Assembly (NCBI GenBank): GCA_014380825.1
Contig: JACMJD010000048.1
Location: 1 to 11,549 of the forward strand
DNA length: 11,549 bases
Reading direction: 5' to 3'
Source: Phycisphaerae bacterium
GTDB taxonomy: Bacteria; Planctomycetota; Phycisphaerae; Tepidisphaerales; Tepidisphaeraceae
Part shown: positions 1-6,040 of the stretch, in pieces
Layout: each line of letters opens with the position of its first letter
How positions within the stretch are numbered: the first letter of the stretch is position 1
Notes under the pieces: model-generated
Databases searched by the model: none
What the model was told of the DNA's origin: nothing
Seen by the model: the letters and a program-made list of their open reading frames with translations, nothing else
Made by a program: the position numbers and the translations under genes

Positions 1-712
1 GAACCTGCATTTCGTCGTTCTCGAAAAACACGCGCTTGAATGTCGTTTGGGCATCTTCAAACCGGACGAAACAATCGTCGCCGCTTTTCGGGGATAGCGC
101 TGGGGAGAAGATCACGATATCGCCGGGGCGATATTTGGGGGTCATCGAATCGCCGTGAACTCTGGCGGCGAAGGCGTCTTTGTCCTGGACGTCGGGGCAG
201 CCGACGTAGTCATCCGCGACTTGGGGCGGGTACGCGAGATCCGTGAAATCTTTTGGATAACCAGCCGACACTTTGTTGATCACCGGGACGGCGTTGCTGC
301 GGACGGTTTCGATGTTGCCGGAATTTTTTTCGACGAGCTCCTGGAGAGCGCCGGATAAGTAGGCGTCGTCGAGATTTAATGGTTCTGCGGTTGCGGTGCT
401 TGATTGCACAACAGACCCGGCCGCTGAAGCGACCTCGCCATTGGAGTTTTGAGTTCGCATCAAGCGAGACAGCATCGCGCGCACGTCTCGGGGTGTTCGT
501 TGCAGGTGCGCTTGCGTGAGCAGCTCACCGGCGGTGAAGCCCAGCGTCTGCTCCAATCGTCGCAGCTTCTCGTCGCTGGGCGGATTGGGGACTCGGCCGG
601 TCTCGATCAGCGACAGGTACGGCTTGGAGATCCCGGTTCGCCCGGCGAGCTCATCCAGCGTCAATCCGAGCCGGCGCCGCTGGCGACGAAGTTTGGGGCC
701 TAATGGTTCCAT
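1..712 (-). CDS. XRE-family repressor with LexA/CI-type S24 self-cleavage domain (partial, C-terminal end outside window)
   Basis: DNA-binding transcriptional repressor of the cleavable LexA/phage CI class; the ORF runs off the left window edge after 237 codons. Residues 18-41 form an XRE helix-turn-helix (LTLDELAGRTGISKPYLSL, then IETGR). A linker rich in Ser, Ala and Thr follows, then an S24 peptidase fold. The candidate self-cleavage site is Ala150-Gly151 in KVSAGYP. The catalytic Ser is S189 in HGDSM and the catalytic Lys is K226 in TTFKRV, a Ser-to-Lys distance of 37 that matches E. coli LexA (S119/K156). In this family, RecA filaments or another stress signal trigger self-cleavage and derepression; that response is inferred here. 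The start is the ATG at 712-710. Only some tens of residues should be missing. The gene is divergent from the frameshifted gene at 873, so it may control the shared spacer. It could be a phage remnant or a chromosomal stress regulator; no other phage genes are visible nearby. Confidence 0.9.
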   Translation of the reverse strand, partial: MEPLGPKLRRQRRRLGLTLDELAGRTGISKPYLSLIETGRVPNPPSDEKLRRLEQTLGFTAGELLTQAHLQRTPRDVRAMLSRLMRTQNSNGEVASAAGSVVQSSTATAEPLNLDDAYLSGALQELVEKNSGNIETVRSNAVPVINKVSAGYPKDFTDLAYPPQVADDYVGCPDVQDKDAFAARVHGDSMTPKYRPGDIVIFSPALSPKSGDDCFVRFEDAQTTFKRVFFENDEMQV

Positions 713-801
713 GATTCAGTCCAATCCCGCCCGGTTGCGCGCCCTCTTGCGCGATAGAGCGATGCCGAAGAGTGAAGCGTTCAATTCTTCCTGCATAGCC
801 C

Positions 802-826
802 TTTGCGGGCAAAAAAGCAATATAAT
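802..826 (+). promoter_or_regulatory. Putative promoter with adjacent palindromic operator
   Basis: A perfect TATAAT box lies at 821-826, 47 bp ahead of the ATG at 873. No convincing -35 element is present at 16-18 bp spacing. A 12-bp perfect palindrome, TTTGC-GG-GCAAA, occupies 802-813, where the -35 region would be. It is a plausible operator for the divergently encoded repressor. Two direct copies of TTGCGCG at 735-741 and 747-753 sit nearer the repressor start. The promoter assignment rests on the -10 match; repressor binding is inference. Confidence 0.45.
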
Positions 827-872
827 ATCTTACATCGCCCTAACACCGCTGACTACTGAAGAAGTTAGTTTT

Positions 873-1567
873 ATGGCGGTTCAACAAGCGCGGGTTACCA
901 TACGTCCCATGCCCGAAATCGAGTATCAAAGCTCCGACGATCGCAAATACGAGCGTGGCCCGAAGCTGCGGAAAATCTTCGGGCCCAGCCAAGCGGAGGT
1001 TTGGAACCTGCTCGCCCAGCAGATCGGCGGAGACTTCAAGAAAGGCGAATGGTTTAACAACCACAGAGTCGACGCGCAAGTTGGCCAATGGATCGTCACG
1101 CTCGACACCTATGCGGTCAGCACCGGCAGGTGACGATCGTCTTCACACGCTTGCGCGCGCCGTACGTCAACCGCGACGGCTTTCGTTTCACGATCTCCCG
1201 CGCCGGCTTTCTCAGCCCGATCGCGCGGAAGCTCGGGTTCCAGGATGTTGAAATTGGCCAGCCAGAGTTCGACAAGGCGTTCGTCATCAAGTCCAACGAC
1301 GAATCGCGCGTGCGCACTCTTCTCGGCGACGCCGATCTTCGCGCCAAGCTTATGCTTCAGCCGGAGCTCACGTTGACCGTCCTGGATGATGAAGGCTGGT
1401 TCGGCAAGACCTTCCCCGAAGGCGTCGATGAGCTGAACTTCCACACGGCGGGCGTCATCAAAGACCTCGACCGATTGCAGCAACTGTTCGACCTGTTCGC
1501 CGCGACGCTGAACCGGCTGTGTCATATCGGGTCGGCGTATGAAGACGATCCGAAAATCAGGTTGTGA
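873..1567 (+). pseudogene. Conserved protein of unknown function, interrupted by a one-base frameshift near 1127
   Basis: Two overlapping reading frames make one protein. The first (ATG 873, 86 residues) ends in TLDTYAVSTGR followed by TGA at 1131. The continuation is in the -1 frame, from about 1127 to the stop at 1567 (about 145 residues), and contains VTIVFTRLRAPYVNRDGF, PEFDKAFVIKSND and HIGSAYEDDP. The join is smooth if one base is missing between 1127 and 1128, which would read STG-(K/Q)-VTIVFTR. The restored protein would be about 232 residues, soluble, with no signal peptide or membrane segment. I recognise it as a conserved bacterial protein pattern but cannot name a domain or function. 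No slippery heptamer is visible at the junction, so a mutation or sequencing error is more likely than programmed frameshifting. It is divergent from the repressor at 712. Longer ORFs starting upstream of 873 run antisense into the repressor gene and are not used. Confidence 0.7.
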
Positions 1568-1571
1568 TTTT

Positions 1572-1669
1572 TTGCCACGAAGGCACGAAGAGGGACACGA
1601 AGTAAGCATGAAGAATAATATTTGAATTTCTTCGTGAGCCTTCGTGTCCCCTTCGTGCCTTCGTGGCAA
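1572..1669. repeat. Imperfect inverted repeat of the CACGAAG type (long hairpin)
   Basis: The left arm at 1572-1602 begins TTGCCACGAAGGCACGAAG and continues to GACACGAAG. The right arm at 1640-1669 is its reverse complement except for one small indel in the middle. The arms are about 30 bp each with a loop of about 37 nt, so RNA from either strand would form a strong stem. The element starts 4 bp after the stop at 1567 and ends 13 bp before the alditol oxidase start. Each arm itself repeats the CACGAAG unit. Such CACGAAG-rich repeats look like dispersed intergenic elements; dispersal elsewhere in this genome is inference. It may also act as a transcription attenuator. Confidence 0.85.
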
Positions 1670-1682
1670 GTATTCTTCTGCG

Positions 1683-2936
1683 ATGAGAATGCAAAACTGG
1701 GCTGGCAACCATGAGTTCACCGCGACGCGCGTGCACGAACCGCGTTCGGTCGATGACGTGTGCGAGATCGTTCGACGCGCCAGCAAACTGCGCGTCTTGG
1801 GCACGCGGCATTCGTTCAACGACATCGCGGATTCGCCTGGCGGCGATCTGATCTCGACGAAACATCTCGATCGCGTGATCTCGATCGAGGATTCAACCGT
1901 CACCTTCGAAGGCGGCATCACGTACGGGAAGCTCGCGGAGCATCTGCATCGCGAAGGGTTCGCGCTGCATAACATGGCATCGCTGCCGCATATCTCCGTA
2001 GCCGGCGCGGTGGCGACGGCGACGCATGGATCGGGTGATCGCAACGGGAATCTCGCGACCGCTGTTCGTGCGATGGAAGTCGTGACAGCGGACGGTCAGA
2101 TCAAGCAAGTCTCGCGCGAGACGATGGGCGATCGTTTCGACGGATGCGTCGTCTCGCTCGGCGGACTCGGCGTCGTCACCAAAATCACGCTTGCGGTCTC
2201 GCAATCCTTTGACGTTCGACAAGACGTATTCGAAAACCTGTCGCACGCGGACCTTCGCGAATCGTTCGTGCAGATCATGTCGAGTGCGTACAGCGTCAGC
2301 CTGTTCACGGATTGGCGAGGCGAGACGATCAACCAAATCTGGTTCAAGCGACGCGCGAGCGATGCGATGCCCGCGTCATTCGCATCCATGAAACCCACCA
2401 CGCGTGATCTGCATCCGCTGGCGGGCTGCGATCCGGAAAACTGCACGCAGCAGATGGGCGTGACGGGCCCGTGGCACGAGCGGTTGCCGCATTTTCGGAT
2501 GGATTTCACGCCCAGCGCGGGCGAGGAATTGCAAAGCGAATATTTCGTCCCGCGCGAGCAGGCCATGCGCGCGTTCGACGCCCTGCAGCCGATGCGATCG
2601 CGCATCGCCGAGTTGGTCCAGGTCACCGAGATCCGCACGATCGCTTCAGATAATCTTTGGATGAGCCCGTGCTATCAAACCGCGTGCGTGGCGTTTCACT
2701 TCACCTGGAAGAACAACTGGGAAGGCGTGCGCGCGCTGCTGCCGGAAATCGAAGCGACGCTCGCCCCCTTCCGCGCGCGGCCGCATTGGGGAAAATTGTT
2801 CACGATGTCGGCCAAACAGATTCACGCGTCGTATCCGAAGCTGCAAGAGTTTCGCGCGCTCCTGACCCAGTTTGATCCGCACTCGAAGTTTCGCAATTCG
2901 TATCTCCAGCGCCACGTTTTCGGCGTCGAGTCGTAA
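1683..2936 (+). CDS. aldO: Alditol oxidase, FAD-dependent (xylitol/sorbitol oxidase family)
   Basis: Flavoprotein oxidase of the VAO fold that oxidises the terminal hydroxyl of alditols such as xylitol or sorbitol to an aldose and passes electrons to O2, giving H2O2 (EC 1.1.3.41). At 417 residues it matches Streptomyces coelicolor AldO (418) almost end to end. The covalent FAD-linking His is H43 in GTRHSFN (AldO H46). Known AldO active-site residues have counterparts: S100 in NMASLPHIS, E316 and R318 in TEIRTIA, T341 in FHFTW and K371 in HWGK. The N-terminal FAD-binding half includes GSGDRNG and LGGLGVVTK. No signal peptide is seen, so it is probably cytoplasmic. The chosen ATG at 1683 gives MRMQNWAGN, aligning with the AldO N-terminus; 1689 is also possible. 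An in-frame ATG at 1644 lies inside the upstream repeat and is unlikely. No clear Shine-Dalgarno sequence is present. Substrate is inferred from conserved residues. Confidence 0.9.
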   Translation: MRMQNWAGNHEFTATRVHEPRSVDDVCEIVRRASKLRVLGTRHSFNDIADSPGGDLISTKHLDRVISIEDSTVTFEGGITYGKLAEHLHREGFALHNMASLPHISVAGAVATATHGSGDRNGNLATAVRAMEVVTADGQIKQVSRETMGDRFDGCVVSLGGLGVVTKITLAVSQSFDVRQDVFENLSHADLRESFVQIMSSAYSVSLFTDWRGETINQIWFKRRASDAMPASFASMKPTTRDLHPLAGCDPENCTQQMGVTGPWHERLPHFRMDFTPSAGEELQSEYFVPREQAMRAFDALQPMRSRIAELVQVTEIRTIASDNLWMSPCYQTACVAFHFTWKNNWEGVRALLPEIEATLAPFRARPHWGKLFTMSAKQIHASYPKLQEFRALLTQFDPHSKFRNSYLQRHVFGVES

Positions 2937-3161
2937 CTCGATTGTTAACGCATACACTGCACTCCACACCTTCATCAGAAGATTGCGCAAATCGTTCGAG
3001 TTCTTCACGCGTCGCACACACGCATCGCGATGATGCCGTCCGTTCGCAAGGGCTCTTTTGGGACATTCGTATCGTCAAAATAGTAAATGCAATCAGTGAG
3101 CTGCATGCCGTGCCGCTTCGTCGTGGACGGACTGCGCTCGCACTGAAACAGGGAGAGGTCA
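2937..3161. other. Intergenic spacer of 225 bp, no gene seen
   Basis: The spacer separates the alditol oxidase stop from the PEP-CTERM gene. I find no supported small gene, no strong hairpin and no convincing -35/-10 pair. A sigma-54-type GG/GC promoter, which some PEP-CTERM genes use, is also not apparent. A Shine-Dalgarno-like GGGAGAGG at 3151-3158 belongs to the next gene. The next gene's promoter is presumably here but cannot be placed. Confidence 0.5.
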
Positions 3162-4799
3162 ATGATGCAGTCAAAGAACAACCGTCAACACAAGGGCGCG
3201 CCACACGGCCAGGCAATGATCGGTGCCGCCGTCGCAGGGATGATCGCGATGCTGTCGGCATCGCAAGGCCTCGCGCAAGTGCAGGGGCCGAGCACGCTTC
3301 AGACACCTTACGTGCTGCCGGTCGCGCCCGGCGTGGTGACCCTGTCCGTCGCGAGCAACGGCAACAGCAGCGCGAACGCACCGGATGAGACGTTCGCCCG
3401 CACGGGTGGCGGCGCACCGTACCGGCTGGTCGGAATTCCCGACGGCATGGGCGCTTACAACAACGCGGACGGACAGACGTTCACGCTGCTGGTCAACCAC
3501 GAGCTTGGCGCGACCGTGGGCATCCCGCGGGCGCACGGCACGGCCGGCTCGTTCGTCTCGAAGTGGATCATCGACAAGAACACCAAGGCCGTCATCAGCG
3601 CCAGCGATCTGATCACCAACGTCGCGCCCGTGGCGGGCGGCGCGGCGCCGTTCGGGCGGTTCTGCTCGGCAGACCTGGCAGCGCCGGGCGCGTATTTCAA
3701 CGCCTCGACGAGCACTGGCACGCAGGAGCGAATCTACCTGCACGGCGAAGAAATCGGCGCTGAAGGGCGAAATTTCGGCACCGTCGTCAGCGGGCCGAAT
3801 GCCGGCACGACACACTTCCTACCGGCGATGGGAAAATTCTCCTGGGAAAATTCCGTCGCCGCGCCGCTTTCTGGAAACAAGACGGTGGTCTGGAGCTACG
3901 ACGACAGCACGCCCGGCGAGGTGTATCTGTACGTCGGCGATAAGCAGAACACCGGCAATGAAATCGATCGCGCGGGCCTGAACAACGGCAAGACGTTCGG
4001 CCTGGTTGTTCCCGGCGTCCCGACGGAAAGCCGCACGACGGGCATCGGCGGCACCAGCACCGCGTTCACGCTGACTGACCTGAGCACATCGCAGACCGGC
4101 ACGGGCGCTGCGTTCCAGACCGCCAGCAGCGCGGCGGGAGTTACCCAGTTTCTGCGTCCGGAAGACGGGCATTGGGATCCGAGCAACCCAGCCGTCAACT
4201 ATTTCGTCACCACCGATCGATTCGACTCCACGAAGAACGGCACCGGCACGCAGGTCGGCCGAAGCCGACTCTGGCGCACCACGCTCAACGACATGAACAA
4301 CCCGACCGGCGGCAACATCGAGATGCTGATGGACGGCACCGAGGCGCATCAGATGCTCGACAACATGACGACGGTGCTGGGCGTCGACGGTCAGACGCGC
4401 CTGCTTCTTCAGGAAGATCCGGGCGGTGTCTCACACAGCGCGCGGATCTGGTTGTATGACCCGCAAACCGATGCGCTCAGCGAGATGGCGAAGTTCGATG
4501 CCGCGAGATTCGGTGACGTGGGCATCGATGCGGTTGCACCATTCAATCAGGATGAAGAGTCCAGCGGCATCATCGACGCGCGCGACACGCTGGGGCTCGG
4601 TTGGTTCATGGTCAACGTGCAGTCGCATTACCAGCAGTCGCTGGTTGGATCGCCCCACGCGGCCGAACTGGTGGAAGGCGGGCAGTTGATCGCGATGTAC
4701 ATTCCGCAAGCCGTAGGCGTGCCGGAACCGACGGCGGCAGCGGCGCTGGCGGGTGTCGCCGGTGCGGCGCTGCTGCGTCGTCGTCGCAACCTCAAGTAA
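3162..4799 (+). CDS. Exported PEP-CTERM protein, PhoX-like (DUF839-type) beta-propeller
   Basis: Exported protein of 545 residues. Residues 1-38 look like a signal peptide: a basic N-region, a hydrophobic stretch at about 18-33, and a likely cut after GLA at 38. The body resembles the PhoX/DUF839 propeller group, some of whose members are calcium-dependent phosphatases. Supporting motifs are LVNHELG at 110-116, RPEDGHWDP at 332-340, GRSRLWR at 366-372, LLLQEDPGG at 414-422 and DEESSGIID at 464-472. The acidic residues in these motifs are candidate metal ligands. The C-terminus is a PEP-CTERM signal: VPEP at 520-523, a short hydrophobic helix, then RRRRN. In this system an exosortase removes the tail and the protein ends at the surface or outside. 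GGGAGAGG (3151-3158) fits either the ATG at 3162 or that at 3165, with slightly better spacing for 3165. Enzymatic activity is unproven; a structural role is possible. Confidence 0.8.
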   Translation: MMQSKNNRQHKGAPHGQAMIGAAVAGMIAMLSASQGLAQVQGPSTLQTPYVLPVAPGVVTLSVASNGNSSANAPDETFARTGGGAPYRLVGIPDGMGAYNNADGQTFTLLVNHELGATVGIPRAHGTAGSFVSKWIIDKNTKAVISASDLITNVAPVAGGAAPFGRFCSADLAAPGAYFNASTSTGTQERIYLHGEEIGAEGRNFGTVVSGPNAGTTHFLPAMGKFSWENSVAAPLSGNKTVVWSYDDSTPGEVYLYVGDKQNTGNEIDRAGLNNGKTFGLVVPGVPTESRTTGIGGTSTAFTLTDLSTSQTGTGAAFQTASSAAGVTQFLRPEDGHWDPSNPAVNYFVTTDRFDSTKNGTGTQVGRSRLWRTTLNDMNNPTGGNIEMLMDGTEAHQMLDNMTTVLGVDGQTRLLLQEDPGGVSHSARIWLYDPQTDALSEMAKFDAARFGDVGIDAVAPFNQDEESSGIIDARDTLGLGWFMVNVQSHYQQSLVGSPHAAELVEGGQLIAMYIPQAVGVPEPTAAAALAGVAGAALLRRRRNLK

Positions 4800-4831
4800 C
4801 TCGATCGCTATCGCGCTGTTTCATGCACCTC

Positions 4832-4856
4832 GGGGCCGGACGCCAGGTCCGGCCCC
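4832..4856 (+). terminator. Strong hairpin, probable terminator or attenuator
   Basis: A perfect 10-bp GC-rich stem (GGGGCCGGAC / GTCCGGCCCC) with a 5-nt loop lies 32 bp after the stop of the PEP-CTERM propeller gene and 36 bp before the copper-protein ATG. It is followed by TAGACTGTTAATT rather than a clean T run, so intrinsic termination may be partial. Partial read-through would let the two exported-protein genes share a transcript. Confidence 0.65.
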
Positions 4857-4892
4857 TAGACTGTTAATTCCATTTCGCTCGGGAGATTTGTC

Positions 4893-5429
4893 ATGCGTAT
4901 CGGCACCATCGTTCGTGCGACCGGATTGTTGCTAATGCTTCTAACAACCGGCAGCAACGCGTGCCCGACGTCGGGCCTCACGTCCGCGACACACTGCCTC
5001 GTCGCGTGCGTCGCCGACGCGAATCCGCACTCGATCGAGAATGCGCCGCTAAGCCTCTCGTCGGCTTCGTTGTCTTCGACTTCGCCGGATGACGGCAAGT
5101 CGACCATCGATGTGATCATCCAGAACTTCAGCTTCATTCCAGCGTCGATCGTGGTGAGCCCCGGCGATGTCGTTCGCTGGACAAATCTTGACGCGATCGG
5201 GCACACCAGCACGCATCTCACCTTGGCGGCGCCGCTGTGGGATTCCGGGCTGCTCGAACAGGATCAATCGTTCTCGCACGCGTTTAGCGACTTGGGCGTG
5301 TTCGATTATTTCTGCGGCCCGCACGGATCGAGCATGCTTGGAACGGTAACGGTAGCCGTGCCCGAGCCCGCCACGATCGCGCTGGCCAGCTTGGCTGTTG
5401 CTGTTCTGGCTCGCCGGCGACAACGGTGA
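4893..5429 (+). CDS. Plastocyanin-like type-1 copper protein with PEP-CTERM anchor
   Basis: Exported cupredoxin of 178 residues, expected to carry electrons through one type-1 copper. The N-terminus MRIGTIVRATGLLLMLL is a signal peptide, with a likely cut after SNA at 21-23. A low-complexity Ser/Ala linker follows at about 50-66. The cupredoxin domain spans about 70-155, with INXTFxP-like NFSFIPASIVVSPGDVV and WTNLDAIGHTST. The predicted copper ligands are H104, C141, H144 and M148, arranged C-x2-H-x3-M in YFCGPHGSSM. Plastocyanin has C-x2-H-x4-M and amicyanin C-x2-H-x2-M, so the spacing here is intermediate. The tail VPEP at 156-159, a hydrophobic helix and RRRQR form a PEP-CTERM sorting signal. 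GGGAG at 4881-4885 is 7 nt before the ATG. Its stop is only 4 bp from the convergent lipoprotein stop. The redox partner is unknown; the neighbouring exported proteins are candidates only by proximity. Confidence 0.87.
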   Translation: MRIGTIVRATGLLLMLLTTGSNACPTSGLTSATHCLVACVADANPHSIENAPLSLSSASLSSTSPDDGKSTIDVIIQNFSFIPASIVVSPGDVVRWTNLDAIGHTSTHLTLAAPLWDSGLLEQDQSFSHAFSDLGVFDYFCGPHGSSMLGTVTVAVPEPATIALASLAVAVLARRRQR

Positions 5430-5433
5430 AAAG

Positions 5434-5916
5434 CTAATGCGTCGCCAGCAGCGCTTCGAACGAACCGTTCGCAGCAAGGCCGGTAAAATTGGAATACTCC
5501 CAATTGCCGGTGAGCCGATTTCCATCGACTTTTCCGATCAGGCGAACATTGTTGTCGTTCATGTTCGGATTGAGTTGAAGGACCAGTTGCCCCTCAGTCA
5601 ACTCGCCCACCAGCTTCCCGCCATGGATTTGCGGGCCGATTTTCTGTTGCTGATCGATCGGGCCGACGTATTTGGCTTGCCATGATCCGTAGAAACGCGC
5701 GCCTTCCTGAAGCGGGTATGGCAGCGTCAGCAGGCCTTCCGTGAGCGAATCTCCTTCGCCGTCGCGCGTGATGTATTTCCACTGCGCCAGCGCGAACAGG
5801 TTGTCATTGAAACGCTGAGCAGAAGGTTGCGTCGTCGCGCCGGAATGCGCCGCGCGAGGCGGATTGCATCCCATTAGCAACATCATGAATGTGCAGATGA
5901 CGATTCGGTAAGCCAT
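5434..5916 (-). CDS. Small secreted lipoprotein, beta-rich, function unknown
   Basis: Protein of 160 residues beginning MAYRIVICTFMMLLMGC, a short lipoprotein signal with lipobox LMGC and lipidated C17. After a Pro/Thr/Ser linker comes a domain of alternating short hydrophobic strands and turns: WKYITRDGEG, GSWQAKYVG, GGKLVGELTEGQLVLQLNP, NNVRLIGKVDGNRLTGNWE and GSFEALL. The repeated G-x-L-x-G and W-containing strands suggest a small beta-barrel or lipocalin-like fold. I do not recognise a family. The start was set by the signal peptide; the frame stays open upstream to 6132, but that region overlaps the divergent flotillin-like gene. No strong Shine-Dalgarno sequence precedes it. It is divergent from the SPFH gene, with 124 bp between the starts, and converges on the copper protein. 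Confidence 0.75.
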   Translation of the reverse strand: MAYRIVICTFMMLLMGCNPPRAAHSGATTQPSAQRFNDNLFALAQWKYITRDGEGDSLTEGLLTLPYPLQEGARFYGSWQAKYVGPIDQQQKIGPQIHGGKLVGELTEGQLVLQLNPNMNDNNVRLIGKVDGNRLTGNWEYSNFTGLAANGSFEALLATH

Positions 5917-5919
5917 GTC

Positions 5920-5946
5920 ATTACAGTAATTGCGCACCGCGTTATA
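5920..5946 (-). promoter_or_regulatory. Putative -10 box and leader palindrome before the lipoprotein gene
   Basis: Read on the minus strand, TATAAC (5946-5941) could be a -10 element, about 25 bp before the ATG. Between it and the start codon lies a perfect 11-bp palindrome, ATTAC-A-GTAAT (5920-5930), only 3 bp from the ATG. A protein bound there would block transcription or translation initiation. No matching -35 element is clear, so this is a tentative regulatory site. Confidence 0.3.
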
Positions 5947-6040
5947 GGAAACACCCCGCTCTCTACGCGCCACACTTGCCTGTGCGATGTACCGTTTCTG
6001 AATCAGTTCAAAACGAATTCTCGCACAAGGAGTGTGAACC

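Noticed and set aside
516..1133. Long plus-strand ORF of 205 codons starting upstream of 873
   Set aside because: Its first part is antisense to the repressor gene, whose helix-turn-helix and S24 motifs are unmistakable. Only the part from the ATG at 873 is coding.
1123..1133. Programmed -1 ribosomal frameshift site
   Set aside because: The sequence before the stop (CACCGGCAGG) has no slippery heptamer and no obvious downstream pseudoknot, so mutation or sequencing error is simpler.
1572..1669. CRISPR-like array from the repeated CACGAAG units
   Set aside because: The units are only a few bases apart and arranged as an inverted repeat, without regular unique spacers or cas genes.
1109..2044. 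Minus-strand ORF of 311 codons
   Set aside because: It is antisense to the frameshifted gene and to the alditol oxidase, and passes through the CACGAAG repeat. It shows no domain of its own.
3171..4349. Long minus-strand ORFs opposite the PEP-CTERM propeller gene
   Set aside because: Arg/Ala-rich mirror frames of a GC-rich gene, with no recognisable motifs or ribosome sites.
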